DNA from: Chlorocebus sabaeus
Lineage: Eukaryota; Chordata; Mammalia; Primates; Cercopithecidae
Direction: 5' to 3'
Length of the DNA stretch: 64,000 bases
Assembly (NCBI RefSeq): GCF_047675955.1
Contig: NC_132911.1
Span: forward strand, 70,651,133 to 70,715,132
The notes below the pieces were generated by a model. It was not told where the DNA came from and did no database searches. It worked only from the letters and a program-made list of their open reading frames with translations. The translations under genes and the position numbers were made by a program. This document shows, in pieces, positions 1-15,100 of this stretch; the first letter of the stretch is position 1; every line of letters begins with the position of its first letter.

Positions 1-180
1 AGTTTGCCCAAAAGGGAGCTTTTGATGCCTATGTTGCTGTCGGTGGCGGCTCTACCATGGACACCTGTAAGGCTGCTAATCTGTATGCATCCAGCCCTCA
101 TTCTGATTTCCTAGATTATGTCAGTGCCCCCATTGGCAAGGGAAAGTCTGTGTCTGTGCCTCTTAAGCCTCTGATTGCAG
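1..180 (+). CDS. ADHFE1: ADHFE1 coding exon with the GGGS motif (5' part cut by window edge)
   Basis: Reading from base 3 gives residues 125-183, beginning FAQKGAFDAYVAVGGGSTMD. This includes the GGGSxxD motif of the Rossmann-like NAD site. The donor is gtaaag at 181, and the exon ends with the first base of the Val184 codon. Confidence 0.95.
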
Positions 181-3100
181 GTAAAGACTGTTTATTTCTT
201 TGTTTTATTTTGCAGTTAGCAAAAGGTCTTAAGAAAGATGCAAGCCAGTCCTTTTAACATATACATTTCTAAAGCTTTCTGGTTTGTTCATTTCAAATCA
301 ATGCCTTGTTTGGAGACCAATCATTCATTTTAAAATTCTGATCTTTGTTATTGTATAGATAAAGACAATTTGGGTCAGTGGAAGGAAAGTTTGCAGATTT
401 AAGCTATGGTGTCACCATGTGGAAAAGGGGGAAGGTCATCACTGACATATGATGAGATCCCTCTGTTAGCAGCTTTGTCCTCTAAGCTGCTCTCTGTTTT
501 GTTCTGTTTTGCCAGCCACTGTAGAGTTTAAGGAGAACATTAGCTGTTATTTTTCTGATGTTGACTCAACCCTTTCTTCTACATAATGGCTCTTCAACTG
601 ACCTCAGGCTTTGTCTCTTCCCTGGGACATGTGGCCAGCATGGTCCATCACTCTGGGTGACATCTGCTCTGTGGCTACCCAGGGGACAGACATACAAATC
701 CAAATCAGAATAGCTCATTTGTTCCACAGGGGACCTTGAGATTTTCTGGTCTTTTCTTCTCTGCCATTTTTATGGCTGCTAGCATATTACTATTTAAAGT
801 TTTATAGCTAACATGCACTAACTGGTAACTGGGACATATCCTCAGTTTAAAGTTTTGCCCTTTCTTCTCCTCTCTCCTGCCCATTGTGAAGAGGCCTTGT
901 GATGGGATGTGAGTAAGTCGATGGCAGATGAACTGCTGTGTTGTGAATGAGGGATCAGCAGGGAGTAGCATAATTGGTGTCTGGCAAATGGAACCCTCTG
1001 GTGAAACTGTGTCAGCATCACACAGAGGGGTGATTAGTAAAGTTTAGAAACTTGACAGAACCACAAAACCACGGAGCCCAGCAAAGGCAGAGCGTCACTG
1101 TGCTTGCTGCCAAGAGGGAATAAAGATGTCTTTTAGGGAGAGCAAATATGAGTTTTGTTACCAGAAGTGCCGGGCAGCCTGCATTGACCCAGCTGCAGCT
1201 GCTTAAGCTCTGGCCCCCAAGGAGCCTGAAGTTCCCAGAGCTCACTGCTATTAATACAGCACAGTTGTCACACATGTGCATGATTAACATACATATATGT
1301 TAACAAAGACACAGAAATCATACGTGCATGTTAACACAGATACAGAGATCACATACATATTAAACACACATGTATGTTAATACAGACAGACACCATACAT
1401 ATTGACACTCACATTTATGCAGAAGCAGGCAATATGCATATTAAACATGACCATGTTCACGCAGACACAGACATGCATATTAAACACACATGCATGCTAA
1501 ACATGTACGTATGTTAATACAGACGTGGACATCATACATGCATGCTATCACAGATACAGAGGTCACACATACATATTAAATATACATACATATTAATATA
1601 GACACAGACATTATGCATATTAAACAACATAAATATTCATCCAGCAGTCATGATACATGTCAAACATGCAATTGCATTAATGCAGGCACAGACATCAATG
1701 TACATGCTAAACATACATGCATGCCAATATAGATACAGACCTCATGCATGCCTGTTAATGCAGATACAGACATCATACACACTGGATTTACATGCATGAT
1801 AACACAGACACTGACATCCTACATGTTAGATTTACATACATGTTAATTCAGACATAGACATCATACATGTCAGCTTCCATATATGTTAATTCATATACAT
1901 CATGCAGACAAGAGGGTCAGCAAAGTTTCCTTCTCTAATTTTGTTCCTCAGTCCTAAGGCTGAATTAGGTATCTCCACTAACCTTTATTTAGATGCTTTA
2001 TTAAAATTAATATTATTTTGTTCAAGTGCCAACTACCTCAGGAACCGGGAGTGAAACTACTGGGGTTGCCATTTTTGACTATGAACACTTGAAAGTAAAA
2101 ACTGGTAAGAACTTTGCCCATAATTTTGAATTATCTCTCTTACCTTTCAACTCCACACTCTTCTTTAAATCCTAATATTTAAAAATCAAGCAGTTATGAT
2201 ACAGTTAGAATAAGCCCCAATGTTCTATAGCAGAGTAAGGTGATGATAGTCAGCAACAATGTGTTGTATATTTCAGAGTAGCTAGAAGAGAGGACTTGAA
2301 ATGTTCCCCAAAAGTACTAAGAGTGATGGATATCCCACATAACCTGACTTGATCATCACACATTCTATGTATGTAACCAATACTCACATGTACCCTATAA
2401 ATATGTTAAATATTTTGTATCAAGTTTAAAAAGAAAGGAAAAAAATCAAGGGGTCAAGGAAAGGGTATGTATATATACACATTTTCTTTCCTTTTCCAAG
2501 TACATATAAAAATATGAAACAATGTAATAAACTTCTTTTTGAGAATTACCGCTGAAAGCATATTGAAATGCCATGAATCTTAATTGGCTATTCTCTGCCC
2601 AAGTTAGTGACTGTATATCAATGATAAATGACTGTTTCCTTTCTCTGATGTATTTTTTCCATTTTAAATCAACTTCATTGAGATGTGATTTTTGTAAAAT
2701 AAAATGCACATATTTTAAGACTCTGGTTTGATGAGCCTTGACAAACATATATGCTCATGTAACCACCGCCCCAATCAAGATACAAAATATTCCCATCACT
2801 CCAGAAAGTTTCCTCATGCTGCGTCCCAGCAATCCCTCCAGTCCTTTTTCCAGGTAACCTCTGTTCTGCTTTCTGTCTTCTTAGTCATTTTTATGCTGTC
2901 TTCTCTGTCGTGGACTCTTGGATAATATGGTAGAAATGTCTCTCTTTTTAGTCTGGCTCAATATCCTACTTTCAGATCTTTGTAGCAGAATAAATTGACA
3001 TTTAACTGCACATTTTTAGTAACTTTTCTGTTTAAAATTAAATTGCACTATCCTTTGACATTTCTTACGTTGACGATAATAATGGCCAACACTTACATTC

Positions 3101-6100
3101 TACCTCACAGTTTCTAAAGACTTTTACCTAATATTCTCCATTTGATCCCTACGACAGCTCAATGAGAGCTGGAGGCCCTGTGCTATTATAGTCTAATCTT
3201 ATAGAGAACTCAGAGAGGCTAAGTGACTTGCCCAAAGACACAAAGTAAGTTGCAGAGAGAGGACCAGTGGTGTACTAGTAAACTGGCTCTCTGGAATTTA
3301 ATAATAAACAAGTAAGCCCTGACTTGTAGTGTTGGCCCATTTCTGTGGTGTAAATACTCTCACCATGGCCAATGACATCACTCATCCAAGAGTTGGAAAG
3401 AGATGCATACACATGGCCCTTGGAAACCAGGAGGAGCCAGCTCCAGCACACCACTGAAAACCCCAGGCTTCTGACTCTAAATCACTTTCCACTGCTCCTT
3501 GCTGCCTCACTACATGAAAATGAACCTTTTCTTATATTTTTATTTTTAGGGTGATTTATTATCCTGAAGTCATTTGCCTTCTTAAAATGATGCCCATGTC
3601 TTTGGCCTCTACTGAAAATCCTTATGTTTTAGGCATCGCTTCGAGAGCCATCAAACCCACACTGGGACTGATTGATCCTCTGCACACCCTCCACATGCCT
3701 GCCCGAGTGGTCGCCAACAGTGGCTTTGATGTGCTTTGGTAAGTGCTGGTGCTGCCTGGAGGGGCTTTTTTAGTACTGGGTCTATGGATAGTATTTTGTT
3801 GCACAAAGCACATGCTAAGTATTCATTGATTAGCACCCCACAACACCCCTAGCTTTGGCTGTCATTACCCCCTGTCCTAAATCAAAACATTCAAGCTTTA
3901 GAGGTTGGTGACTAGGTGACATCTGGTGTGGGCCACAAACCTGCTCTTCAGGATGGACCCCCCCCCAGCCACAACCAGGGCCATAGGGATGCCACTAAGG
4001 GGGCAGTTGGAGCTGGTGTGCAGTGTCTCAGGGACACACCAGCTACCTTTATGGCCTCACTAACTAGGCAATGCCCAAGGCTTCATGTCATGGAAGAGGG
4101 CAGGGAATATAGCTAACACCTCCAGAGCACCCCCAGACCATGTACATTGTGTCAGCACCTCGCATACATCGCCACTTCACTGCAGCTCTGTGTGATACGG
4201 GACCTTTGTTTTATTGAACAAGAAAACTGGGTTTGAGATGTTTAGTGACTTGCCCACAGTCTTACTGTATGTTCCCTCGGCTTCAGCTGCATTGTGCCGA
4301 TGGCCCCCTAATCAGTATTTCTATCACAGACCTTGCTCCTGAGCTCCAGGCCTCATAAAGTCCCCACAGGCACTTCACATTCAGCATGTGCCAAATGGCT
4401 CTTGTTCATCTATGTGCACGTGCACATTTTTTCACATTTTAACACCTCCGAAATCAGGACATACCTTAAAATGTGTGGCGTCACAGTATGTTTTCATCCT
4501 CAGTGGTACGTATCTTAAAAACAGTGCAGGCTGGGCACAGTGGCTCACGCCTGTGTTCCCAGCACTTTGGGAGGCCAAGGTAGGAGGATCACTTGAGGCC
4601 AGGAGTTTGAGACCAACCTGGGCAACAAAGTGACACGTTGTCTCCACAAAAAAAGTTTTTTGCAAATTAGTCGAGCATGGTGGCACATGCCTGCACATCC
4701 CTGTACAGTGACTGTCACATCCTAAGTACTTGTATACTGCTTGTCACACAAGCAGGAGGTGACAGAGTCAGAACTCACATCCAGGTCCCTCAGGGCCACG
4801 TTCTGCTTCCCTCACTATGTTATGCTGCCTGCCAAGGGACTGTAGAAAATTGTGTCTAACTCCATTCTGGTCAATATTGTCAGAACTTTGATGAGCTGTC
4901 CCCTAATAACCTGGAAATGAGGGGAATGAGATTATCCTTCCTAACTGTAAAGTGCATAATAAATACATCGTGACCCAAAGCAGTCACCCTTAAGTGGGTA
5001 ACTCACAGGCCCAAAGACTTCACTGTCAATCAAAGTGGGGAGTGGGCTCAGAAGGCAGGAGAATAATGGCAGTTGCTCTTTCAAGTACTGCCCAAAGGAA
5101 AGAACACCTGGCCCGAGGAATCTGCCCTTAAGGCCCAGTGGCCTATTCTGAAGGTAGACAAGCCATGTATTAAATCTTCGAGATAACTCCCCTCATTAGG
5201 ACTCCATGGACTTCTGATCATAAAGTGGCCATCCTACGGCTTGACTGTAGGGAGACAAGGTGCCATCTTGAAGACTCAGATGTCTGCTCAGCAGTTACGT
5301 TTCTTGTCATAAAGTATTAAGCTGACTTCCAGGCTTTACACATAGTTCCTGTGAGCTCAGTCCAGTGAGTCCGCCCCTGAGAAACAAATCTGCACTTGGA
5401 TTTGGGATCTAGATGCAGTCTAGATGTGCTGCAAGACAGAGGAAACACTCTGACTACAGTGGCCTCACCAACCACCCCAACTTCCCCATGTGGACACCTC
5501 ATTCTTGCATTATTCATACATTCCCTGCTTAGAACCACAAGGCCTTCATATCCATCTACAAACTAATTTCCAAAACAATTTTCTAATGATTTGTCCAAAA
5601 AACATTATCTGCTTCTCATATGTAGAAGAGAGTAATTCCTCCATTCTAGGGAAAATGAAAGTTATACTTCGTGCAAAACATGGTGTCATCTCCCTGAAAG
5701 TGAAAGTGAAAGGAGAGTGTCCCAGAAACACTACAGAGGCCCCCATGGGGAATTATACTGAAAACTATAATTCATGCGAACTATAGTTCATGTTACACTG
5801 TGTTTCCAGTGCATCACTGATCTAGACGGTGATGTCTGTTCTCTTCTGCAGTTGATGGGCTAGAAGCCATGGCAGACCGGCAAGTGGAGGCAGCTTTGAG
5901 GCTTAATTCTTGAAATAGCAAACTTTGAGTTTAGGGCACATGAGAGGAAAAGATCTGCTTTTTCTTCAGGCCAAGAATTAATAATAATAGTGAATACTAA
6001 GGTATACAATGTGCCAGGCACTATTCTAAATACTTTACATGTGTCAACTCATCAAATTTTCACAGCCACATGACGAACCAGTACTATTATTTATCCCTGT

Positions 6101-9100
6101 CTTAGAGTCACAAGAAGGATACCGCCTCACACCAGGTCCACAGCAGAAATATCTAGCTCCAGGATTGACATCTGGGCAGCTGACCCCAAAGTCTATGTTC
6201 TCGCTCATTACACTGTAATTTTCATAGGAGTCTGGTATAGCTATGACCCACCTTTGGCAATATGGTATTTGATCAATGCAAGGTATAAAATGGTAAATAT
6301 CTTCCACAAGGAAGTCATTTTTTAGATTCAGTGCTTTTTTTGTGGCTCAAATATATAATTCAACACCATAAAAATGTATTGACACTAGAAAAGGTCCATA
6401 TGTAATCTTATACATACTGTTCAAAAATACTGTAATGCCGTTAATGTAAACTCAACTGTGTTAATTTATATTATAAGTAATGGCTGTTGTAGGCAAGAGG
6501 TGGGCTGGTAGAATGTACTGTGATCATCAGTGTTAGGTAATACATCCACCGTGGGTTGAGTGCCAAACAGCTCCAAGACAGTTTGTCATCTAAATGGAGG
6601 GAAGGAGGAAGACCATGCTTTCCATCTGTGTATTTTCAATATTTCTTGTTAGCCATGCCCTGGAGTCATACACTGCCCTGCCCTACCACCTGCGGAGCCC
6701 CTGCCCTTCAAATCCCATCACACGGCCTGCGTACCAGGGCAGCAACCCAATCAGCGACATTTGGGCTATCCACGCGCTGCGGATCGTGGCTAAGTATCTG
6801 AAGAGGTATGTCACCCCGAAGGGGATAGAAATAGAACAGGAGGCCCACATTCTGCCAGCACGTGAAACATGACATGCCTGAGCCTGAAATATCCTGAGCA
6901 GGTCTGTTCACCAGAAAAGTAGTCAGTGGATGCGCAGAAGCCCCAGACACCAGCAGCCTCTGGAGGGACCCAAGGGACAGGCAGATGAAAACTGGGTCCT
7001 TCAGTTCCTAAAAGGCAAAGACAGCCAGGGGACAAACTAGGAGCCAAGCTAGGATGAGGGGCAGGGTCCTTTGAGATTTGGCTCCCCAGGGCAGAAATGA
7101 GACCCACGCAGGCAGATGTTGGCTACGCCCATCCAGGCCCCGTCTGAAGACACACAGAATCCATCCATTGAGTTAACTCAAATGAACTAAACTTAAAAAA
7201 TAAATGTGGGCTGGGTACAATGACTCACATCAGTAATCCCAGCACTTTGGGAGGCCAAGGCAGGAGGATGGCTGCCTTGAGTTTGAGGTTGCAGTTAGCT
7301 ATGATTGCACCACTGCACTCCAGCCTGGGTGACAGAGCAAGACCCTGTCTCAATTTAAAAAAGAAAAGAAAATAGTAGACATTGCTGTCCCAGGAGATAT
7401 AAAAGGCAGAAAATGTAAAAAGATCCCTAAGAGGCTGTGAAAGATTTATGAATACAAGTATATACATACATGTATAGCCATAAGCTACAGGAGAGCAAAT
7501 AGCAATCAGCTCCTGAGAGAGCAAAGATATACTTAGGATGAAAGCTGATACCTGAGATATTAGGACATACTCAAAATCGGACTCACTTTTGTATTTATAC
7601 GTAATGGACAGAACAACCACAGGTAGGCTAGGCCTAAACATGAGCACAATGCTTCCTCTGGCCTTGAGCTAGAAGCTCCACTGATAAAGGAGCCTTGGAA
7701 TTGCATTTTGTAGCAGAGCAGCAGGAAGGAACCCAATACTATTTCAGGTTTGTGGGGGACTTCCAGGACAGCACAGCAGCACTTGACTAGGTCCAAGCAG
7801 ACACGCATCATGGGGAGCCAGTTTGTTTGACAGGGACAGAGGCTTGGCAGTGGCACAGCGGTGGGAGATAAGGAGAGACAGACAGAGGAAAGGCTGAAAG
7901 CTCCATCATCTGCTACTTCACCTTGTCATTGGGGGAATTAGGAACTAACATGGGGTTTCGGAAAGGAGGCAGGAACACCCAACCATTCCACGTGAAAGGA
8001 CCATTTCAAATGAAAGGAGAAGAAAAGGTTGTGCATTTTTATTTCGCAACAGGAACTCTTACGCAAGGCAAAATTGCAAAAAAGCCCACATGAAAAGTAG
8101 GTTCCCTTGACAGTCTTCAGGCTTCTTCCCTGGGGCAAGGTTTTAGCAGCAAATGCAGGAAGGCTATGCACAATCAGAAAGGGGCTTTTGAGAATTTACT
8201 TTTCCAAAGTGGCACTGGGGACACCCAGAGCAAGCTAAGGCTCATTCAACAATAACATCCACTTCCACAATAATGTTAGCATAGAGGCGCAGCAACCACA
8301 GGGACCAAGAGGTCCCCAGTGGGTCCAATGGGAGGCAGTGTCTCAGAGAGAAATAGCGCTGGCCTGGCCGGCAGGTAGCCCCAGGCGTCTGAGAATGTTT
8401 ACATCCCTTCACAGGGCCGTCAACAGCCTGACAAATGAAGAAGAAGAATGAGTCTCAGGGCACCTTCCTGGAGTGGCCCTCGCCATCCAGGGAGCAGTGT
8501 GTTGCCTCCCCCGGCGCTTTTACATCACATGAGCAGCTGACAGTGTATTTATTATGCTTTTGCTGAAACAGTTGATGAGAAAATATGTTTCCCTTCAGTT
8601 TTCATTTAGAAGACAAGGCATCGTTTGAATAACTTGCCTAATTTTTCTTTCTACCTAGTAGCATTTCTTTTTTTTCTTTTTTGCCCCTATATCTTTCCCT
8701 AAGGCAGCTCCTTATTCTGTAGGAATTGCCAATGTTGACGTGTTATTGTTAGGTGTTTATATCATTCACAGGGCTGTCAGAAATCCCGATGATCTTGAAG
8801 CAAGGTCTCATATGCACTTGGCAAGTGCTTTTGCTGGCATTGGCTTTGGAAATGCTGGTGTTCATCTGTGGTGAGCAAATCTGAGATTTCATTTCTTTAC
8901 TCAAGCTATTGCTTTAAAATTTTGTTTAATGTTTATAATTCAGGACAGGTGGTAAAATTTAAATATGCTATAGAAGGAAGAAATTTAACTTTATGTTCCT
9001 AGATGTACTCTTTTTTTTTTCTTTTTTCCACTACCAGGAAACCTAAATGTATTCTTTAATTGAATGTGGTTCCTAAATGTATTCCTTTATGTTCCTAAAT

Positions 9101-12100
9101 GTATTCTTTTTCTTTTTTCCACCACCAGCTAAAGTAGAAACCTAAATGTATTTTTAAATTGAATGTGGTTTACTGGGTTTTTAAATAACATATTTTTAAG
9201 GTATAATTCACATACTATATACTATTCACCCATTTAAAATGTACAGAACATTAGTTTCTAATATATTCACAAAGTTATGCCACCATCACCACAATCAATT
9301 TTAGAACATCTTATCACCCCAAAAAGAAATCCCATACCTCCTAGCTGTCATCCACCAAGCCCCCCACCTTCCCCAATACTTAGCAACTACCAGTTTACTT
9401 TCTTTTTCTTTTATTTTTTTATTTTTATTTTTTATTTTTTATTTATTTATTTTGAGACGGAGTCTCACTCTGTTGTTCAGGATGGAGTGCAGTGGCACAA
9501 TCTTGACTCACTGCAACCTCCACCTCCCAGGTTCAAGCAATTCTTCTGCCTCAGCCTCCTGATTAGTTAGGATTACAGATATGCACCACCCAGCTAATTT
9601 TTTAATATTTTTTAAGGAGAGACGGGGTTTCACCATGTTGGCCTGGCTGGTCTCCAACTCCTGACCTTAGTTATCCTCCCGCCTCCACCTCCCAAAGTGC
9701 TGGGATTACAGGCATGAGCCACCGCACCCAGCCTACTTTCTATCTCTGTAGACTTCCCCATTCTAGACATTTCATGTAAATGGAATCATAGAATATGTGG
9801 TCTTTTGTATCTAACTTGTTTCTTCTCTATGGACATAGATTTTCCTTTCTCTTGTTATATATGTAGGAGTGGAATTGCTGGGTCATATGGTAATTCTGTG
9901 TTTAAATTTTGAGATACTGACAGACTGTTTTCCACGGCATCTGTGCTGCTTTACATTCCCACCTGCAGTGGGTGAAGGTTCTGATTTCTCCACATACTCA
10001 CCATGTGTTGTGGATTTTTTAAACTTAAATGTAGGATGTTTTCCCCCAATCTCTCACAAAAGAAAGGGATCAGAATGCTTGTCAATAGCCCAGAATTAAT
10101 CTCTTTGATTGAAACTTTATTGGTATGTTGCTTTAAATTTGAAAACCATTGAACTTTGAAAATTAAGAATAGGCCTTTGCTAGGGTGAGCGCAAAGAATG
10201 ATCAGCCTCTGATGATCTACCACTGATGGGAGCATAAACTGGCAACACCTTTCCAAAAAGTAAGTGAGCAAAATGTTCCCAGAGCCTGAAAAATATTTAT
10301 GCCCCTTGGCCCACCAATTCACTTCTAGGAATCTAGTCTGAAGAAATACCCATGGCTGGGCACGGTGGCTCACACCTGTAATACCAATTCTTTGGGAGGC
10401 CGAGTTGGGCGGATCCCTTCAACTGAACCCAGGAGTTCAAGACCAACCTGGACAACATGGTGAAACCCCATCTCTATAAAAGAAAATACAAAAATTAGCC
10501 AGGTGTGGTGGTACGTGCCTGTAGTCCCAGCTACCCAAACACCTATAGTCTCAGTCATCCTGAGGAGGGAGGATCGCTTAAGCCAGGGAGGTCGAGGCCG
10601 CAGTGAGCCAGGATTGCACCACTCCATCCCAGGCAACAGAGTGAGACCTTGTCTCAAAAAAACTCAAACAACAAAAACAACAAAAAACTATAATATTTTC
10701 CTATTTGTTCATCAATATTTCAGGAGGATACAAAAATTTTTTCACTGAGCATGGTGGCTGGATCCTTCCTCACTTGAACCCAGGAAGTCAAGGTTGCATT
10801 GAGCTATGATCACACCATTGCACTTCAACCTGGGTGACAGATTGAGATACCATCACAAAAAAAAAAAAAAGAAAAGAAAAGAAAAAGAATTTTTCAGTAA
10901 AAACAAAAACCATGATGCCTTTTCTTGATGTCAACTAAATCTAAACAAATCCTTAGGGTAGAATTCAGGCCAGAGAAATCAGTCAAACCAGAACTGATTA
11001 ACATAGCCTGTCAGGCTAGAATAATCATTTCTGATTGGACTCCATGAGTATGTAACATTTGAAGGGATCTGTCAGTTACTGGCGGGGCAGATCACTGGTG
11101 GGTCAAGCTTGCATGTCATCAAATACAGCACATCCTGACTCACAAAATTCCCCTGACATCATCTGGGAGCACACTGCCAAGGAGCTGCCAGGAAAAAACA
11201 GAAAACACACGCCCAGAGCTTATTACAGAAACTTCAAAGTGAATTCCCCAGTCTTTGAGATCATAATGTTAATTAATGGGTTCAGGGAGTTACTTCTGGA
11301 TCAATACTTTTTAATGCCATACAATTCCATAAGCATTTGAATTTCACCATCTTCAGAGGTTTTGTTAATGAGTGCACTACATACATGTCCCAGACATCGT
11401 AATATATCCTTATATCCAAGAAAACAGAACGTATCACTTTTTCAGGTAATGATACTGTCTAGAGACTGTGACAGGCATCCCCATAAGAGTATCTTTCTAT
11501 TGTTGACTTGAATATTGGTAACTGTATCAACATAAGGATTTTCTTTCTTTTCTAGCCATGGAATGTCTTACCCAATTTCAGGTTTGGTGAAGACGTATAA
11601 AGCAAAGGATTACAATGTGGATCACCCACTGGTGGTAAAATCATAAGAATAAATTATTTAATTAAATATTATAATCCTCCCAATTTCCATAAATATATTT
11701 GCCAATTCTCGCCTGCTCAGAGTATGGGGTAAAGTAAGTTAATATCTAGAATACGCAGGGAAGAACAGCTTTGTCATCTGCCGGTCACTGTGTTTCGTTT
11801 CTCCCCAGCCCCATGGCCTTTCTGTGGTGCTCACGTCCCCAGCGGTGTTCACTTTCACGGCCCAGATGTTTCCAGAGCGACACCTAGAGACAGCAGAAAT
11901 ACTGGGTATGAACCATTACTCAAAATTCTGTGACCGGCCAGGCACGGTGGCTCCCACCTGTAATCCCAGCATTTTGGGAGGCCGAGGTGGGTGGATCACT
12001 TGAGTCCAGGAGTTCGAGACCAGCCTGGGCAACATGGCAAAACCCCATCTCTACAAAAAAAAAAAAAAATTAGCCGGGCATGGCAGTGCAAGCCTGTAGT

Positions 12101-15100
12101 CCCAGCCACTCAGGAGACTGAGGTGGGAAAATCACCTGAGCCCAGGAAGTTGAGGGTGCAGTGAGCTGTTATCATGCCACTGCACTCCAGCCTGGGAGAC
12201 AGAGTGAGACTCCCTCTCAAAAAAAAAAAAAAAAAAAAAAAAGAACCACAAAGGACAATACCAAAAAATATTGCTTTGCAATAGCTTAATAATGAAACGT
12301 CAGGCTGGGCACAACAGCTCATACCTGTAATCCTAACATTTTGGGAAGGCTGAGGCTGGAGGATAGCTTAAGCCCAGAAGTTTGAGACCAGCCTGGGCAA
12401 TACAGTGAGACCCTGTTTCTTTAAAAACACGTTTAAACATAAATATATTGATTTAAAATGTCAGTGACTTGACCAAAGCCCTATCTAGCACTAAAATTCT
12501 GTCATTATTATACTTCTGAGAGTATTGAATCTGTTCCATTTGTAGTAATACTCTTTCCTGTTTTTATCTCAAGAGAAAGTATAATTATTTTTATTTTTTA
12601 AGGTTATGACTTTTGCTATGTTCAATAATAAAATGAATCTACATCAGGAAGCAAGAGTAAATTCCCAATTATAGAGAATCAAAACAACTGGAAACTTTTC
12701 TCATCAAAGCCTGCAAAGCTCCTGATCAATTAGAAACTTTATAAAAATATCCTGAAAGAGGAGTCTGTTTGCCATACTGTAGAATAAATAATGTCAATAA
12801 TAAGATATCCACAGTACCTTTTGAATCTTACCAGGAATAAAATGATATTCAGGATAGCTTTAGTGGTAAGTAAAATGTTGGTGTTTTGCTAATACAAGAA
12901 CTCTTTTAAGTAGACTTGAATATTTTATTAACTTGCAAAACATCTTATTCCGCCACTTGTGTTTAGTTAGGGCAGGAAGGGAAAGGCTAAAAAGAAAACT
13001 TCATTATGCTCTCCTAGCCCAGCCGTTGGAGAGATTATTTCCAGGGAGGTAGGAAGGACCGCAGACATCCTTCTGCAGGAGCTCCCGCTGAGCCCCAGGT
13101 GCTGTGCTGGGAATGTTAATGACACAAGCCCAGGGCAGAGAGGGGCCAGGGGCTCCATTTCCCAGAGGGTGCTGAGGGGAAACAGTGTAACTTTGCCAAG
13201 AATCTGTGTCCCTTTTCTCTTTCGGACTGGAGATGTTGTTCAGCCATATTTTGGGACTCAGCTACCTTTGTAAATATTCAAACCATGTAAATAAGTGGAG
13301 AGCTCAAATCATAGGCTACATTTATGGTAAATGGGAAAATCTTAGAGAACTTAAAGTTAACACTCCAGGCAACTGGCAACACTGCTGAGAAGGGAGTTCC
13401 TCTGTTAGATTCCAGTCTGGAAGAACCCACTGATTCTTCCTTCCTGAATGGGAAATTTTAGTGTTATCTACACTTAGCTATCCCATACTATGAAATATTT
13501 TGATTCTTCATGTCATCTTAGATTTTCTTAGCTTTAGACTGATATATTCTTTTTCCTACCATCTCTTTTTTTCTGTAACACTTCATAGGAAAATGCAGAG
13601 GTTTCGATGGTGTGTTTTATGGCAGCATTCCCAGGAACATTAAAACTTCATAAACTTTGTATCATGTGTCACCACTCCACCTAATCCATATTTTAGCTGC
13701 CGCTGGGTAATACAGACTGGTCTTGTCAGGCAAGGTTTACCTTTCATCCGGCTGCTCTCCCAGCCAACCCCGTATCTGGTTCTATTCATACCTTTTCCTG
13801 GATTCCTAAGAATTCTCACTGTCATGGAAGAGAAAGCTAAAAACCAATTTAATAATGTGCTTCAATATGGAGGTGATAGGAGTCATGATCTCCTTTTGAA
13901 CAATACAGGAGAAAGTGAACTTAGACTACAGTGGGAGGCATTTTGCATAGACTTCATATAATGCTATACTCTGTAGAGGGCTTTACTTCTTGGTAGTGAA
14001 TGTGTTTGGCTAGAATACATGAGAATGCAGGGTGCTAAGGGTTGTGAAATCAGTTCCCTTCCTCCGAGAACTTTGTCACCCTGCCTGAGGGCAGAAACTC
14101 CTGCATGGCTCTTCCAGATTGCCATTTCCATGATTATGTGCATTTTTAAATTTTTATTATATATACACACATATATACACATATATACACATATATACAT
14201 ATACATATATATACATATACACGTATACGTATATATACATATTTGTATGTGTGTATATATGTATATATGTATATGTGTATATGTGTGTGTGTGTGTATAT
14301 ATATATACACACATACATATATTTAATAGAGACAGAGTCTCACTCCCAGGTTGGTCTTGAACTCCAGGACTCAAGTGATCCTCCTGCCTCAGCCTCCCAA
14401 AGTGCTGGGATTACAGATGTGAGCCACCAGGCCCGGCCTCTTGATTACTAATTACTAATCATGTAAAAATTCTGCCCTTATGAATCTTCTTTCATCAATA
14501 CCATTATTATCTGCATATGAAACGCTGTTTTCTGAGAGCCTTCATATTCTTGGTCCTGCCCAGCTGGTTCTACAATATTTATTTAGAGGAACCTACCCTG
14601 CCCTTTGGCAACAGAATCTAAAATTAAAAGTTTTATAGCTATAGAGGAGAAAAATTTTCTTCCCTGTTCACACATAATCCATTTTTGTCATGCTTATTTT
14701 CTTCCTTTTTGGTGGTTAATTTTGGAGCTTTTGTACTTCTGTAAGCTTGTCTCACGGGGTGTTAGCAAAGGATTTATCTTTTTCTAAGATGTTGCTGTGG
14801 GAAAAGACGTTGAGCATATCGTACACCTCTAGATGTCAGCAAACTCCAAGCCTTGAAATTACATAAGCTATGTGTTTTTCAGATATTCATTCCTCCATCC
14901 CAGCACCAGCCAACTTTCTTGCCTCGTTCTGCACCTCTCTATTTCTCTCTGTTCCTCTTCTTCCCACCACACAAGGGGCCAGCATGTAGGATCTGGAGCC
15001 CCTCTGAAATATCAGAGCTGAGTGAGCTTCCCCAGCCAACTCTGGCCCTCCTAGGGAGGCACACCATGGCCCCACGCTGGGCGTTAGGGAGACCCCGTGG

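Noticed and set aside
14019..14374. Two long overlapping frames on both strands rich in Tyr and Ile
   Set aside because: Both are translations of the palindromic TA/CA microsatellite.
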